Positions 50,322 through 59,563 of a stretch of DNA of 64,000 nucleotides are shown here, piece after piece. A model generated the notes under the pieces. That model saw only the letters and a list, made by a program, of their open reading frames with translations. It made no database searches and was not told the DNA's origin. Position 1 is the first letter of the stretch. The number at the start of each line of letters is the position of its first letter. The position numbers were made by a program, and so were the translations under genes. The stretch spans positions 310,001 through 374,000 of the forward strand of contig NZ_BJNE01000002.1 of the NCBI RefSeq assembly GCF_006539525.1, in the 5' to 3' direction. The DNA is from Glutamicibacter nicotianae. GTDB lineage: Bacteria > Actinomycetota > Actinomycetes > Actinomycetales > Micrococcaceae.

Positions 50322-50984
50322 ATGTTGATCGCAGAAAAGCTCTACTTGCTCATGGCCGATGACTCCGAGAAACCGGAAGCAGTTGTATCAGCTACGGGAT
50401 ACGGCATGAACGCCGCCATCATCACAGACCTGATGGTTGCCGGGCGTGTGGCGCTCAGCGAGGATGAGCAGCGGCAGATCCAGCTCATCGGTGCCGGGCC
50501 CTGCCCGGATCCAGTGCTTGCCGCGCCATTGGAGCAGCTGGAAAGACGGGGCAACCTGAGCCTGGATGACGCGGTGAAGATCAATTCCCTGTGCGATGTC
50601 CGGTTGCTGACCGATTCCCTGGCCAAGGGCGGAATTATCGAATACGGCGAACGCACGATGCTGGGCTTGGGAAAGCAGCGGGTGCGCATCATCAACCAGC
50701 AGATCCAGCGCCAGATCAGAACCGACCTGCACGGTGCCCTTCACGGGCAGAAAATCCCTGGAGCCAGCGATACCACCGTGCTCGCAATCCTTCAGGCCGT
50801 AGGCCTGGTGCACCCTGTGCTGGAGGAAGAGCTGGCGCCCATGACTTCGGCCCAAGCGCAGTCCCGGATAGCGGAACTCGCGCAGGATTCACCGGCAGCG
50901 GATTCGGCACAACGAGCAGTGGCAGCGATGAACGCCGCCATCGTCAGTGAGCGCGTCATTCCGCCTGCGCCAGGCAAGAAATAG
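50322..50984 (+). CDS. GOLPH3/VPS74 (GPP34) family protein
   Basis: 220 residues, all-helical. LIAEKLYLLMADDSEKP at the N-terminus, DLMVAGRVALSEDEQ, and LDVRLLTDSLAKGGI-like repeats follow the GPP34 fold known from the Golgi phosphoinositide effector GOLPH3. Actinobacterial members are common but their role is not known; a lipid- or membrane-binding role is plausible by homology. It sits directly behind a membrane protein gene. The C-terminal segment (about 175-220) is Ala/Ser-rich. Confidence 0.85.
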   Translation: MLIAEKLYLLMADDSEKPEAVVSATGYGMNAAIITDLMVAGRVALSEDEQRQIQLIGAGPCPDPVLAAPLEQLERRGNLSLDDAVKINSLCDVRLLTDSLAKGGIIEYGERTMLGLGKQRVRIINQQIQRQIRTDLHGALHGQKIPGASDTTVLAILQAVGLVHPVLEEELAPMTSAQAQSRIAELAQDSPAADSAQRAVAAMNAAIVSERVIPPAPGKK

Positions 50985-51020
50985 CCGACGGCGCACGCCA
51001 CCAGCGACGTGCCAAAGGGG

Positions 51021-51686
51021 TCAACGTAGGGTGCTCAACCCAGCATCAATGACCACTTGGACGGTGGAACGGTAATGGTTTCCGAGCAGTTCTCCGAGCA
51101 GGTCGGCATCACGAGCCATAGCGGCATCCAGGATTTCCTGGTGCTCCTTCTCGACGTTGCGCTTGCCTGCCGCCTTCGACGGGGCGGCCCAGCGCCGGTA
51201 GAGCTCGGTGAAGTTCGCCAGGTCGGCGGATAGCTTGAGCATCGGCTGGCAATCGCAAGGCACCAGCAGAGCATGGTGGAATTCGCGGTGCGCTTCGGAC
51301 CACGCAGGGTTGAGAGTGCCGGGTTCCTCCGGCAAACGGCGTGGGGTGCGCGAGAGCTTGTGATGGGCCGCAATCACCTTGGATTCCCATGCGACATCTC
51401 CGCGTTCCACTGCCAGGCGGGCGGCCAGCGCTTCGGTGGAGCAACGCAGCTCGGTGATATCTGCCAGTTCGCGCAAATCAAGATCCGGTACGAAGAAGCC
51501 GCGGTTCGGGCGGATGACCACCAGATTTTCGCCAGCCAGCCGGGTCAGCGATTCGCGGATCACCGTCGTGCTGGTTTCGAACTGCACTGCCAATGCGGTC
51601 GGCTGCAGGCGATCGCCGGGGGACCAGAAGCCATCAAGGATGGTCCGGCGGATACCCTCCAGGGAATGAACTGATGCCTTTGCCAC
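51021..51686 (-). CDS. GntR/FadR-family regulator with FCD domain
   Basis: 221 residues from GTG 51686 (AGGAAGAGG upstream); an ATG at 51731 is less likely. The winged HTH (about 1-65) contains ILDGFWSPGDRLQPTALAVQFETSTTVIRESLTRLAGENLV. The FCD domain (about 75-210) has ELRCSTEALAARLAVERGD and the metal-ligand AHREFHHALL. The upstream region also faces the type III PKS gene, so it may control it. The ligand is probably a small carboxylate. Confidence 0.88.
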   Translation of the reverse strand: MAKASVHSLEGIRRTILDGFWSPGDRLQPTALAVQFETSTTVIRESLTRLAGENLVVIRPNRGFFVPDLDLRELADITELRCSTEALAARLAVERGDVAWESKVIAAHHKLSRTPRRLPEEPGTLNPAWSEAHREFHHALLVPCDCQPMLKLSADLANFTELYRRWAAPSKAAGKRNVEKEHQEILDAAMARDADLLGELLGNHYRSTVQVVIDAGLSTLR

Positions 51687-51851
51687 GGGGCCTCTTCCTG
51701 CGCGATCGATTAAATCTGACGTTAATAACAATAATCATATTCTTCGCCGAGGATAGATAATCCACGCGCGGAGGGCAACGGATCATCGGGTGAATGCTGG
51801 CAATTCGCCGAAGCTGTTTACCATCGCTGGCAACGGCCCTAGGCTCGGGGC

Positions 51852-52973
51852 ATGCCAGTGAAGATCCGCACGATCCAGACCGCAGTTCCCGCGACGCAAC
51901 TTGCCCAGGACGAAATCCGTGATGTCTTCGCCAGCCAGCCGAATCTGAGCCGGCTGGGCGAACGGCTCATCACCACTTCCTTCAACTCCGCAGCGATCAG
52001 CACCAGATACAGCTGCGTCGACGAATTCGACCTCACCCTGCCCCAGCCGGAACAGCCGATGTTCTATGACCGGGCCGCCGGACTCCTGCTCTCCCCGAGC
52101 ACCGCGGAGCGCAACAACGTGTACGCCAAGCAGGCAGGCACGCTCTTCACGGAGACCGCGAAGAAGGCGTTGGATGCCTGCGAGGACTTGGCGCCGGAAG
52201 ACATCACCCACGTCATCACCGTCTCCTGCACCGGGTTCTACAACCCCGGCCCGGACTACCAGATCGTGCGGGCGCTGGGGCTGGCTCCGAGTACGGTGCG
52301 CCATCACCTGGGGTTCATGGGCTGCTACGCGGCCTTCCCGGCGCTTCGCGCCGCCCGCGATTTCTGCCTGGCCGACCCGGACGCCACGGTGCTGGTGGTC
52401 TGCGCAGAGCTGTGCACCTTGCATGTGCACAGCTCGAATGACCCGGACACCATCATGGGCTCGGCTATCTTCGCGGACGGGGCGGCCGCGGTGATCGTTT
52501 CGGCAAAGGGCAGCGGGCCGCTGCAGATGGACGGCTTTGAAACCGTGCTCACCCCGGTAGGCGAAGAAGCGATGGCGTGGAATATCGGTGATCACGGATT
52601 CGAGATGGTGCTGGGCACCTATGTCCCGCACATCATCGACGAGCACATCACCGCAGCGCTGCAACCGCTCCTGGACAAGGACACCGACTCGGAACTCTCG
52701 GTAGGCAGGATCCAGCATTGGGGCCTGCACCCCGGCGGCCGGGCCATCCTGGACCGGGTGCAAAACCGGCTGGGCCTGGATGATCGGCAGCTGGAGCCGG
52801 CCCGCGCGATCCTGGATCGCTATGGAAACATGTCCAGCGCCACGGTGCTTTTCGTGCTCAAGGAAATCCTGGATCCCGCGGCAGCGGACAGCGGGGATCG
52901 AGTCTGCTCCATGGCTTTCGGCCCGGGGCTGACCGTTGAAACCGGGCTGTTCACCGTATCCAGGAGGGAATGA
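51852..52973 (+). CDS. Type III polyketide synthase
   Basis: 373 residues of the chalcone/stilbene synthase family. The thiolase-fold catalytic triad is Cys158 (LGFMGCYAAF), His293 (WGLHPGGRA) and Asn326 (YGNMSSAT), with the gatekeeper region AERNNVYAKQ. It condenses acyl-CoA starters with malonyl-CoA to make resorcinols, pyrones or naphthalenes. The stop overlaps the methyltransferase start. Because it is followed by a methyltransferase and a flavin hydroxylase, a phenolic-lipid or quinone product (as from the srsABC operon of Streptomyces griseus) is most likely. The product itself is inferred. Confidence 0.93.
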   Translation: MPVKIRTIQTAVPATQLAQDEIRDVFASQPNLSRLGERLITTSFNSAAISTRYSCVDEFDLTLPQPEQPMFYDRAAGLLLSPSTAERNNVYAKQAGTLFTETAKKALDACEDLAPEDITHVITVSCTGFYNPGPDYQIVRALGLAPSTVRHHLGFMGCYAAFPALRAARDFCLADPDATVLVVCAELCTLHVHSSNDPDTIMGSAIFADGAAAVIVSAKGSGPLQMDGFETVLTPVGEEAMAWNIGDHGFEMVLGTYVPHIIDEHITAALQPLLDKDTDSELSVGRIQHWGLHPGGRAILDRVQNRLGLDDRQLEPARAILDRYGNMSSATVLFVLKEILDPAAADSGDRVCSMAFGPGLTVETGLFTVSRRE

Positions 52974-53686
52974 TGCTCCGGCTGGCGAGGGCCACGGAAG
53001 CCATCGAGGAAATGGACCGGCCGGATTGCGATCCGGTGCTGCTGCGCCGCACCTACGCCCAGTTCCCGCTGGTGAACCGGGTGGTGGCGGGCTGGCGGGG
53101 CAACTACCTGGAATGCATCCGTCCGTTGCTGGTGCACCGGGCACGGGCCAGAATCCTGGATGTGGGCTGCGGCGGCGGGGATATCGCGGCGAATCTGGCC
53201 CGGTGGACGCTCGCCGACGGATTCGAAGTCGCAGTGCACGGCATCGACCCGGATCCGCGGGCCATCGGATACGCCCGGCAAGCGTTGCACCGCAGCAAGC
53301 TGCCTGGCGGGGTGCTGGAATTCCATGAAACCACCAGCACCCGGCTGGCGGCCGCCGGCGAGCGGTACGACCTGGTGCTCTCCAACCACCTGCTGCACCA
53401 CCTGTTGCCGGATGAGCTGCAGCAGCTGCAGGAAGACACCGAGCAGTTGTGCACCGGTCTCGGGTTGCACAGCGATATCCGGCGCTCGCCGATGGCGCTG
53501 GGACTCTTCGGCCTGGCGACCCTGCCCTTGGCCGGCAGCTCGCTGATCCGCCGCGACGGCCTGACCTCCATCAGGCGCAGCTTCGTGCCGGAAGAACTGG
53601 AGCAACTGCTCCGGGCAGGGTGGGAAGTGCGCACTCAGCGTCCGTACCGCAACCTGCTGCTCTGGGAAGCTGGCGGCCGTGGATGA
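52973..53686 (+). CDS. Class I SAM-dependent methyltransferase
   Basis: 237 residues from the ATG at 52973; an ATG three bases earlier is also possible, but AGGAGG spacing favours the second. SAM-binding motif I is ILDVGCGGGDIAANLARWT and motif post-I is HGIDPDPRAIGYARQAL; LVLSNHLLHHL is motif IV. It probably O- or C-methylates the polyketide made by the preceding synthase. It overlaps the monooxygenase start by 8 bases. Its chemistry (class I) differs from the ICMT-like methyltransferase of some similar operons. Confidence 0.88.
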   Translation: MLRLARATEAIEEMDRPDCDPVLLRRTYAQFPLVNRVVAGWRGNYLECIRPLLVHRARARILDVGCGGGDIAANLARWTLADGFEVAVHGIDPDPRAIGYARQALHRSKLPGGVLEFHETTSTRLAAAGERYDLVLSNHLLHHLLPDELQQLQEDTEQLCTGLGLHSDIRRSPMALGLFGLATLPLAGSSLIRRDGLTSIRRSFVPEELEQLLRAGWEVRTQRPYRNLLLWEAGGRG

Positions 53687-54812
53687 CGTCGCGATCATCG
53701 GCGCCGGACCGGTGGGCTTGGCCTTGGCCATCCTGCTCGCCCAAAACGGGCGCAGCGTCCGGGTCTTCGAGCAGCGCAGTGTGCCGGCAGCCCACTCGCG
53801 GGCCTTTGGCCTGCACCCTCCGGCACAACAGGTCCTGGATCAGCTCGGAGTGGGGGAGGCCGCGCAGCGCCACGGCGTGCAGATCCGCGGCGGGCTGGGG
53901 ATCTCGCGCGGGCGGAGCATCGCCGCGATGGATTTCGCCACGATTGGCGGGCAATACCCCTATGTTCTGTCCTTGCCGCAGCAGTCCACCGAGCAATTGC
54001 TGCGCGAGCGGCTGGAACAGCTCGCACCGGGGTCAATGATGTGGTCCACCGCTTTTGAGCAGGTACTCAAGCAGTCGGAGCAAGCGGTGGAATTCGCCGC
54101 CGGGGGCGTGGTGCACCGGGCCCGGTGGCTGGCTGGAGCTGACGGGGTCCGCTCCGCGGTCCGCACGGATCTCGAGGTGGGCTTTGCCGGAAGGGACCAT
54201 CGGGATCGATATCTGATGGGTGACTTTCCCGATAGCACTGGACTGGCGCATACTGCGGCGCTGTTCCTGCACCAGCAGGGGATTGTCGAATCCTTTCCGT
54301 TGCCCGGTGCACGGCGGCGCTGGGTGGTGCGCGTCGAACAGAAGCTGGCCGATGATTCACCGGGAACCTTGGCCGAGACGATCTTGAGCCGCACCGGATA
54401 CCTGCTTGATCCCGGGACGTGCACCATGACGAGCTATTTCGGCACTGCTACCCGAATGGTGTCCTCGATGGTCCATGGGCGGGTGGTGCTGCTCGGGGAC
54501 GCGGCCCATCAGATCAGCCCCATCGGTGGGCAGGGGCTGAGCCTGGGGTTGGCTGATGCGCAGGCGGCGGCCAGCGTCTTTGCTGCCGGGGCGCCAGCTG
54601 GTTCACTGGATGATCTGCGGCTCGCAGCCGCCCGCAGTGCTGCCCGGCGGGCGCAGGTCAACATGCTGCTGGGCCGGGCCCTGCCGAGTTGGACGGTCCC
54701 GCTGCGGGATTCGGTGATTTCCTCCCTGGCCGCCAGCGCCTGGCTGAAGGAGACGGTGGCGCGCAGCTTCACGATGACCTCTCCCGGGCAGCGGACTCTT
54801 CCCGTTGCATGA
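53679..54812 (+). CDS. FAD-dependent aromatic hydroxylase
   Basis: 377 residues from a GTG. FAD motif VAIIGAGPVGLALAILLAQNGRSVRVFEQR, DG motif WLAGADGVRSAVRTDLEV and the second FAD motif GRVVLLGDAAHQISPIGGQGLSLGLADAQAAA place it in the PHBH/UbiH class A group. It should hydroxylate the methylated phenolic product to a hydroquinone or quinone. It overlaps the methyltransferase end and is the last gene of the operon. Confidence 0.9.
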   Translation: MDDVAIIGAGPVGLALAILLAQNGRSVRVFEQRSVPAAHSRAFGLHPPAQQVLDQLGVGEAAQRHGVQIRGGLGISRGRSIAAMDFATIGGQYPYVLSLPQQSTEQLLRERLEQLAPGSMMWSTAFEQVLKQSEQAVEFAAGGVVHRARWLAGADGVRSAVRTDLEVGFAGRDHRDRYLMGDFPDSTGLAHTAALFLHQQGIVESFPLPGARRRWVVRVEQKLADDSPGTLAETILSRTGYLLDPGTCTMTSYFGTATRMVSSMVHGRVVLLGDAAHQISPIGGQGLSLGLADAQAAASVFAAGAPAGSLDDLRLAAARSAARRAQVNMLLGRALPSWTVPLRDSVISSLAASAWLKETVARSFTMTSPGQRTLPVA

Positions 54813-55134
54813 CGAAATGGCAACGCTTCGGTTACTGGTTGCGTGATTGCATCTATCAGTGCAGTACCCGGCGACGCGGTGATCACTCGCGAGCGCCAGG
54901 AAGGATTCCGCCACTGGAGCAAGGACCGCCCTGCAGCTGCCACCAGCGGGCAGCTGGGCGACATCGACCTGGCCGGGGCTGTGGGCAATATTGGCCACCT
55001 GAAGGAATCCTTCAAGTACTGAATACCCGTATGCAGCTGTGCCGCGCCGCCGGTAGATTGGCGGTGCGTCACTGCTTTGCGCGTGCCCAAACTCACCGCC
55101 AAACTCTCGCGGATACATGAAACAATAGGTAGCA
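54813..55134. other. Intergenic region with one weak small ORF
   Basis: About 320 bases upstream of rlmN. A GTG frame at 54843-55022 (59 codons) has some GC-rich third positions but no ribosome binding site or recognised family, so I do not call it a gene. The rlmN promoter must lie here. No repeat or hairpin stands out. Confidence 0.35.
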
Positions 55135-56433
55135 ATGACTTCCATCGATTCCACCCCACTTTCCGCTGAAGAACGCAAGGCGCTGCGCAATGAGCAGGCC
55201 GCGGCCCAGCGCGCCCAGCAGCTGCGCATCTCCAAGTCCCGAGCCGAAGCCGAAGGCCGCGCCCAGGTCGTGCCAACCGCCGAAGGCTGGAAGCAGGAGA
55301 TGGGTGCCGATGGCCGTCCGGAGCTGCAGTTCTCCACCAAGCGCCGCGTCTCCCAGCCGCCAACGCACCTGGCCGACCTGTCCCTGGCCGAACGCCAGGC
55401 CAAGCTGAAGGAACTGGGACTGCCGGGCTTCCGCGCCAAGCAGCTCTCCGTGCACTACTTCCAGCACTACACCACCGACCCGGCACAGATGAGCGACCTG
55501 CCGAAGAACGGCCGCGAGGAACTCGCCGAGGCGATGTTCCCGAAGCTGCTCACCGAGGTCAAGCGACTGGAAACCGATGACGGCAAGACCATCAAGTTCC
55601 TCTGGCGCCTGTTCGACGGCTCGCTGGTCGAGTCCGTCTTGATGCGCTACCCGGGCCGCATCACCCTGTGCATTTCCTCGCAGTGCGGCTGCGGCATGAA
55701 CTGCCCGTTCTGCGCCACCGGCCAGGCGGGTTTGACCCGCAACATGTCCACTGCTGAAATCCTTGACCAGATCGTCCAGGCCAACCGAGTGATCGCCGAG
55801 GGCGGACTGGGCGGACGCCAGCACCCGGATGAGCGCGTGGGCAACATCGTGTTCATGGGCATGGGCGAACCACTGGCCAACTACAAGCGCGTGATGAACG
55901 CCGTGCACCGCATGGTTGCCGAGGCCCCGGAAGGCCTGGGCATGGCGGCCCGCGGCATTACCGTTTCCACCGTCGGCCTGGTTCCGGCGATCCGCAAGCT
56001 GGCCGACGAGAACGTCCAGGTCACCTTCGCCCTGTCGCTGCACGCCCCGGATGACGAGCTGCGCGACGAGCTGATCCCGGTGAACTCGCGCTGGAAGGTC
56101 GACGAGGCGCTGGATGCCGCGTACGACTACTACGTGAAGACCGGACGCCGCGTCTCCATCGAATACGCGCTGATCAAGGACATGAACGACCACGAGTGGC
56201 GCGCGGAAATGCTGGCCAAGAAGCTCAACGCCCGCGGCCGCGGCTGGGTACACGTGAACCCGATCCCGCTGAACCCGGTGCCGGGCTCCATCTGGACCCG
56301 CAGCGAACCTGACATCACGTCCAAGTTCGTGCGCCGCCTGGACGAGCTGGGCGTGCCGACCACGCTGCGCGATACCCGTGGCAAGGAAATCGACGGCGCC
56401 TGCGGCCAGCTGGCCGCCGACGGCGACAAGTAG
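55135..56433 (+). CDS. rlmN: 23S rRNA (adenine-2503-C2)-methyltransferase RlmN
   Basis: 432 residues, longer than the E. coli enzyme because of an N-terminal basic extension (about 1-60). The radical-SAM cluster motif CGMNCPFC uses Cys186, Cys190 and Cys193. [12 protein letters not shown] and [14 protein letters not shown] are standard; Cys423 near the C-terminus is the methyl-accepting Cys that forms the protein-RNA intermediate. It methylates A2503 of 23S rRNA and A37 of some tRNAs. Confidence 0.96.
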   Translation: MTSIDSTPLSAEERKALRNEQAAAQRAQQLRISKSRAEAEGRAQVVPTAEGWKQEMGADGRPELQFSTKRRVSQPPTHLADLSLAERQAKLKELGLPGFRAKQLSVHYFQHYTTDPAQMSDLPKNGREELAEAMFPKLLTEVKRLETDDGKTIKFLWRLFDGSLVESVLMRYPGRITLCISSQCGCGMNCPFCATGQAGLTRNMSTAEILDQIVQANRVIAEGGLGGRQHPDERVGNIVFMGMGEPLANYKRVMNAVHRMVAEAPEGLGMAARGITVSTVGLVPAIRKLADENVQVTFALSLHAPDDELRDELIPVNSRWKVDEALDAAYDYYVKTGRRVSIEYALIKDMNDHEWRAEMLAKKLNARGRGWVHVNPIPLNPVPGSIWTRSEPDITSKFVRRLDELGVPTTLRDTRGKEIDGACGQLAADGDK

Positions 56434-56440
56434 CAAACTT

Positions 56441-56477
56441 CGTGGAGACCAGCTTTCGCTGGTCTCCACGGTTCTTT
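56441..56477 (+). terminator. Rho-independent terminator after rlmN
   Basis: Perfect 13-bp stem CGTGGAGACCAGC/GCTGGTCTCCACG with loop TTTC, followed by GTTCTTT, 7 bases after the stop codon. Confidence 0.93.
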
Positions 56478-56512
56478 ACCCGGATGCCTTCGAGCAGGAG
56501 GGCTGCACGTGG

Positions 56513-57013
56513 ATGTATGGTTCAACTATGGCCGTTTCAGACCCGATGTTCCTCGACAAGACCAATCCCGAGCTTTGGAACTCGATTGGCAGATTCTCCA
56601 AAGATGTCGCCAAGTCCTATCGCGCCGCCGGGATCAGCGACCGCACCGCCGAGCTGGTCAATTTGCGCGTATCGCAGATCAATGGCTGCGCCTTCTGCCT
56701 GGACCTTCATGCGCGCAAGGCGCTGGATGCCGGCGAGAGCCTGCAGCGGATCACCCTGCTGCGCACCTGGGATGAATGCGGAGGGCTATTCACCGAAGAA
56801 GAATGCGCCGCATTGGCCATCGCCGAAGCTACCACTGGCCTTCCGAACCCCGAAGAGCGCATTGCTGCGGTGGCTTCGGCCCGGCTGGTGCTGAGCGATG
56901 AGCAGGTGGCCGCGATCCAATGGATCGCCATCGCCATGAATGCCTTCAACCGGATTTCCATCCTTTCGCGCCACCCGGTCAAGGAACGCGAACTGGACAC
57001 CACGGGCAAATAG
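56513..57013 (+). CDS. Carboxymuconolactone decarboxylase-fold (AhpD-like) protein
   Basis: 166 residues from ATG 56513 (GGAGGG ten bases upstream); ATG 56528 would also work. The CMD domain contains the redox motif NGCAFCLDLHARKAL, the C-x-x-C-x3-H pattern of AhpD alkylhydroperoxidases. Family members reduce peroxides or act on aromatic lactones; the CxxC motif favours the peroxidase-like class. The gene ends in a hairpin terminator. Confidence 0.88.
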   Translation: MYGSTMAVSDPMFLDKTNPELWNSIGRFSKDVAKSYRAAGISDRTAELVNLRVSQINGCAFCLDLHARKALDAGESLQRITLLRTWDECGGLFTEEECAALAIAEATTGLPNPEERIAAVASARLVLSDEQVAAIQWIAIAMNAFNRISILSRHPVKERELDTTGK

Positions 57014-57014
57014 C

Positions 57015-57053
57015 CAGAGGCCGCCGTGCCCCTTGGGGACACGACGGCCTCTG
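57015..57053. terminator. Bidirectional terminator
   Basis: Stem CAGAGGCCGCCGTG/CACGACGGCCTCTG (one mismatch) with an 11-base loop, immediately after the AhpD-like gene and before the convergent HicB-like gene. Confidence 0.75.
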
Positions 57054-57070
57054 CCGTGGATGCGTGCTGC

Positions 57071-57328
57071 CTACAGCTTTTCCTGCGGGCTTGTTGCGCG
57101 CACGGCTTCGGTGAACCGGCGCTCGAATTCTCCAGCGGAAACCAGTTCGCGCTCGACGCGGAACGAGGATTCCTCGATGCCCAGCACCGCTGCGATCAAG
57201 GAGCGGGTGTAGAGGGAGATCTTGCGGGACTTGCGGGTGGAAGTCACATGATCCAATTCGGGAACCCAGATGTTCCACCAGCCGGCTTCCTTGGCGACTA
57301 CTGCCTTGAAAACGCGCTGTTCACTCAT
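57071..57328 (-). CDS. HicB-like solo protein
   Basis: 85 residues. KAVVAKEAGWWNIWVPELDHVTSTRKSRKISLYTRSLIAAVLGI fits the HicB partial RNase-H-like fold found in antitoxins. No HicA toxin is adjacent, so it is probably an orphan regulator or a small protein with another role. GGAGC precedes the ATG. It is convergent with the AhpD-like gene and ends 18 bases from that terminator. Confidence 0.6.
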   Translation of the reverse strand: MSEQRVFKAVVAKEAGWWNIWVPELDHVTSTRKSRKISLYTRSLIAAVLGIEESSFRVERELVSAGEFERRFTEAVRATSPQEKL

Positions 57329-57428
57329 GTCTCGTCCTGCTCCCTGCGCTGCTGCGCTCAGTGGCCTTTGCTCACTTCAATAGTCCACTACCTGCAGCCA
57401 TGGCGACAAGTCGCCTGCTCCGCCAGAG

Positions 57429-59324
57429 CTACTTTGCCAGTGGCACCCCGTCCTTGCCTACCGAGAAGCGCACGACATCGTCATAGGCCCGCCGCTCGGT
57501 CTTCTCCAGCTGGTACTGCGAATCCAGCAGCGGGAAGATATGCACGGGGGTCAAGGTCAGCTCGGCGCCCTGCGCGGTATTGGCCACGTCGATCAGCAGG
57601 TGCCCGTAATGCAAGCCGCCGGAGACCAGCTGCGGAACGCCGTTGGCATCCTCGGCCCAGGTTTCCGGCTCATCGGCCGGGGCCGACCACTGCGAATGCG
57701 AGTTGAAGCGCAACGGCTCGTACCCGCCTTCGGCATTCTGCACCAGCTTCTCACCGCGCAGGCCATCGGCTGCCACTCCGACGTCATAGGAGTGGAAACC
57801 GCGTCCGTCGCCGTCGTCATCCACCCAGGAACGCTCGAACATCTCATCGTGGCCGGAGATCACAGCTGCGACTCCATGCTCCTCGAACATCGGGGTGTAG
57901 GCGCGCATCGCGGTGCCCGACTGGTTATCCGGGTGTTCATGGTTCGGCGGGGTGCCGTGCACGCCGTTGGAATAGGCTGAGTGGTGGAACTGGACCAGCA
58001 CGATTTGGCCGTTGGCGCGTGCATCGGCCAGTTGCTTCTCGGCCCATTCCCACTGCGCCGAGGCGGCATCCATATTCGGCAGGTCGACGTCCTGCTCGGT
58101 AGTGCCGGGGAACAGTTCCTTGAAGCCCTGGACATAGGATTCGAAAGTGAACTCGCCCTGGGTATCGGTGGACAGCTTCGCCGCGTCCATATTCGTGTCA
58201 TCGCCCGAGAACTTCTCCCCGGACAGCTGGCCGGTCCGGGTGTTCTCGTCCGGGCGGCCGTTGGTGGAATCCAAGGTCAGCACGGTGACCGGTCCGTGAT
58301 CCACCCGGTAGTACGAGCCCTTGTACTCGGGGTGCTGTGGATCCTGCGGCAGCGAGAAGTAATCCAGGAAGCGGTTGCGCGAGATGACCGCGGGAGTACG
58401 GTCGGCGTCCGTGCCGTAGCCGCCGTTCAGCGCGGCATAGGTTTCCCAGTTGCCCAGCGCCGGAAGCAGCGGGACATTGGAGGCCAGGTCCGAATGCTCC
58501 CCGGCCACATGGCTGAAGAACTCATCCCAGGCCGGCTGGTAGCCCGAACCCTGGGTGAGGTCGCCAGCCATCATGACCAGGTCCGGATCGGCGGCCTGGA
58601 TGTGCTTGAGGTTCTCGTTGAAGGCGGTGGACTGGTCCAGCGGGTAGCGCAGGGTCGGCTGGCCGTAGCGGGTGGTCATGCCGAACTCCTGGTCCCAGGC
58701 AGATCCGGCACCCGGGCGCTGCAGCGAATCCGCGGTGTAGCCGTTGACCGGAGAGAGCTCCCATTCGCGATGCTCGGTGCGTCCGCGCGGCTCGGTCTCG
58801 GAATCGGAGAACGCGATGATGCGCACGTTCTTCCAGGCCTCGCCCTTGGGCGCCGTCTTGAAGGCGGCGCTGTGCGTTTCGCCGGACTGGGTCACCGTGT
58901 AATTGTAGGTCTTTCCCGGCTTGAGATCCTCGAAGGTCACCGAGTGCTTGTAGTTCGAATTCGACTTCAGCCACGAGCCCTGCTCCAAGCCAGCGATCTG
59001 CTCATCGAGCTCGGCCTGGGTGTATTCCATGAGATCCAGGTATGCCGGCTCGCTGCTCTGCTGGCCGGACTTGCCCAGGCCCGGTCCGCTCATGCTGATG
59101 GTGCCCGGCTCATCGGTTTCGCTGATCCAGTTGATGGTCATCGAGGTGGAAGAAGGAGCTTGCAGATATGGCAATACGCGGAACCCCGGTGAGGGGTCCT
59201 TGGCAACTGCCGCTGGAAGGGCAGCAGCCGCGGTTGCAGGCGAGGCTGCCGCTCCGGCGGTTGGCGCCAGGGCCAGGGGGAGCAATACTGCGGCGGCCAG
59301 GGCGGCTGAGAGTGGCTTGTTCAT
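57429..59324 (-). CDS. Secreted purple-acid-phosphatase-like metallophosphoesterase
   Basis: 631 residues. A signal peptide (about 1-26) is followed by a Purple-acid-phosphatase-type FN3-like N domain (45-150) and a calcineurin-like phosphoesterase domain (about 160-520) with MMAGDLTQGSGYQPAWDEFF, VQFHHSAYSNGVHG and VISGHDEMFERS. The usual GNHE motif reads GNWE (LPALGNWETYA, near residue 291), so the catalytic-acid His is replaced. The first motif is FSDSE rather than D-x-H. It probably cleaves phosphate esters outside the cell, but the loss of His makes full activity uncertain. Confidence 0.82.
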   Translation of the reverse strand: MNKPLSAALAAAVLLPLALAPTAGAAASPATAAAALPAAVAKDPSPGFRVLPYLQAPSSTSMTINWISETDEPGTISMSGPGLGKSGQQSSEPAYLDLMEYTQAELDEQIAGLEQGSWLKSNSNYKHSVTFEDLKPGKTYNYTVTQSGETHSAAFKTAPKGEAWKNVRIIAFSDSETEPRGRTEHREWELSPVNGYTADSLQRPGAGSAWDQEFGMTTRYGQPTLRYPLDQSTAFNENLKHIQAADPDLVMMAGDLTQGSGYQPAWDEFFSHVAGEHSDLASNVPLLPALGNWETYAALNGGYGTDADRTPAVISRNRFLDYFSLPQDPQHPEYKGSYYRVDHGPVTVLTLDSTNGRPDENTRTGQLSGEKFSGDDTNMDAAKLSTDTQGEFTFESYVQGFKELFPGTTEQDVDLPNMDAASAQWEWAEKQLADARANGQIVLVQFHHSAYSNGVHGTPPNHEHPDNQSGTAMRAYTPMFEEHGVAAVISGHDEMFERSWVDDDGDGRGFHSYDVGVAADGLRGEKLVQNAEGGYEPLRFNSHSQWSAPADEPETWAEDANGVPQLVSGGLHYGHLLIDVANTAQGAELTLTPVHIFPLLDSQYQLEKTERRAYDDVVRFSVGKDGVPLAK

Positions 59325-59563
59325 GGTTCGTTCTCCTGTGCGAGGTGTCGCCTACAATAGGCGGATACCTCGAGGATGCTCGGGGCGAATGCCCCAACGG
59401 TTGACGGGAGGCAAACGGAGGGTGAACCGGGGCAGTGAGCCTGCTCACCGGCTTCCGGTGGGCGCAATGCCACGCTGGAGCCGATAGCCTTGAAGCAGAT
59501 AGCGCAGAAGGCCGCGGCGAGGATGCTGTGGTTCTTCGATGCCTGCGGAAAGAAGGACAAACA

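Noticed and set aside
54843-55022. A 59-codon GTG frame before rlmN
   Set aside because: Some coding-like third positions, but no ribosome binding site and no family; kept only as a note in the intergenic entry.
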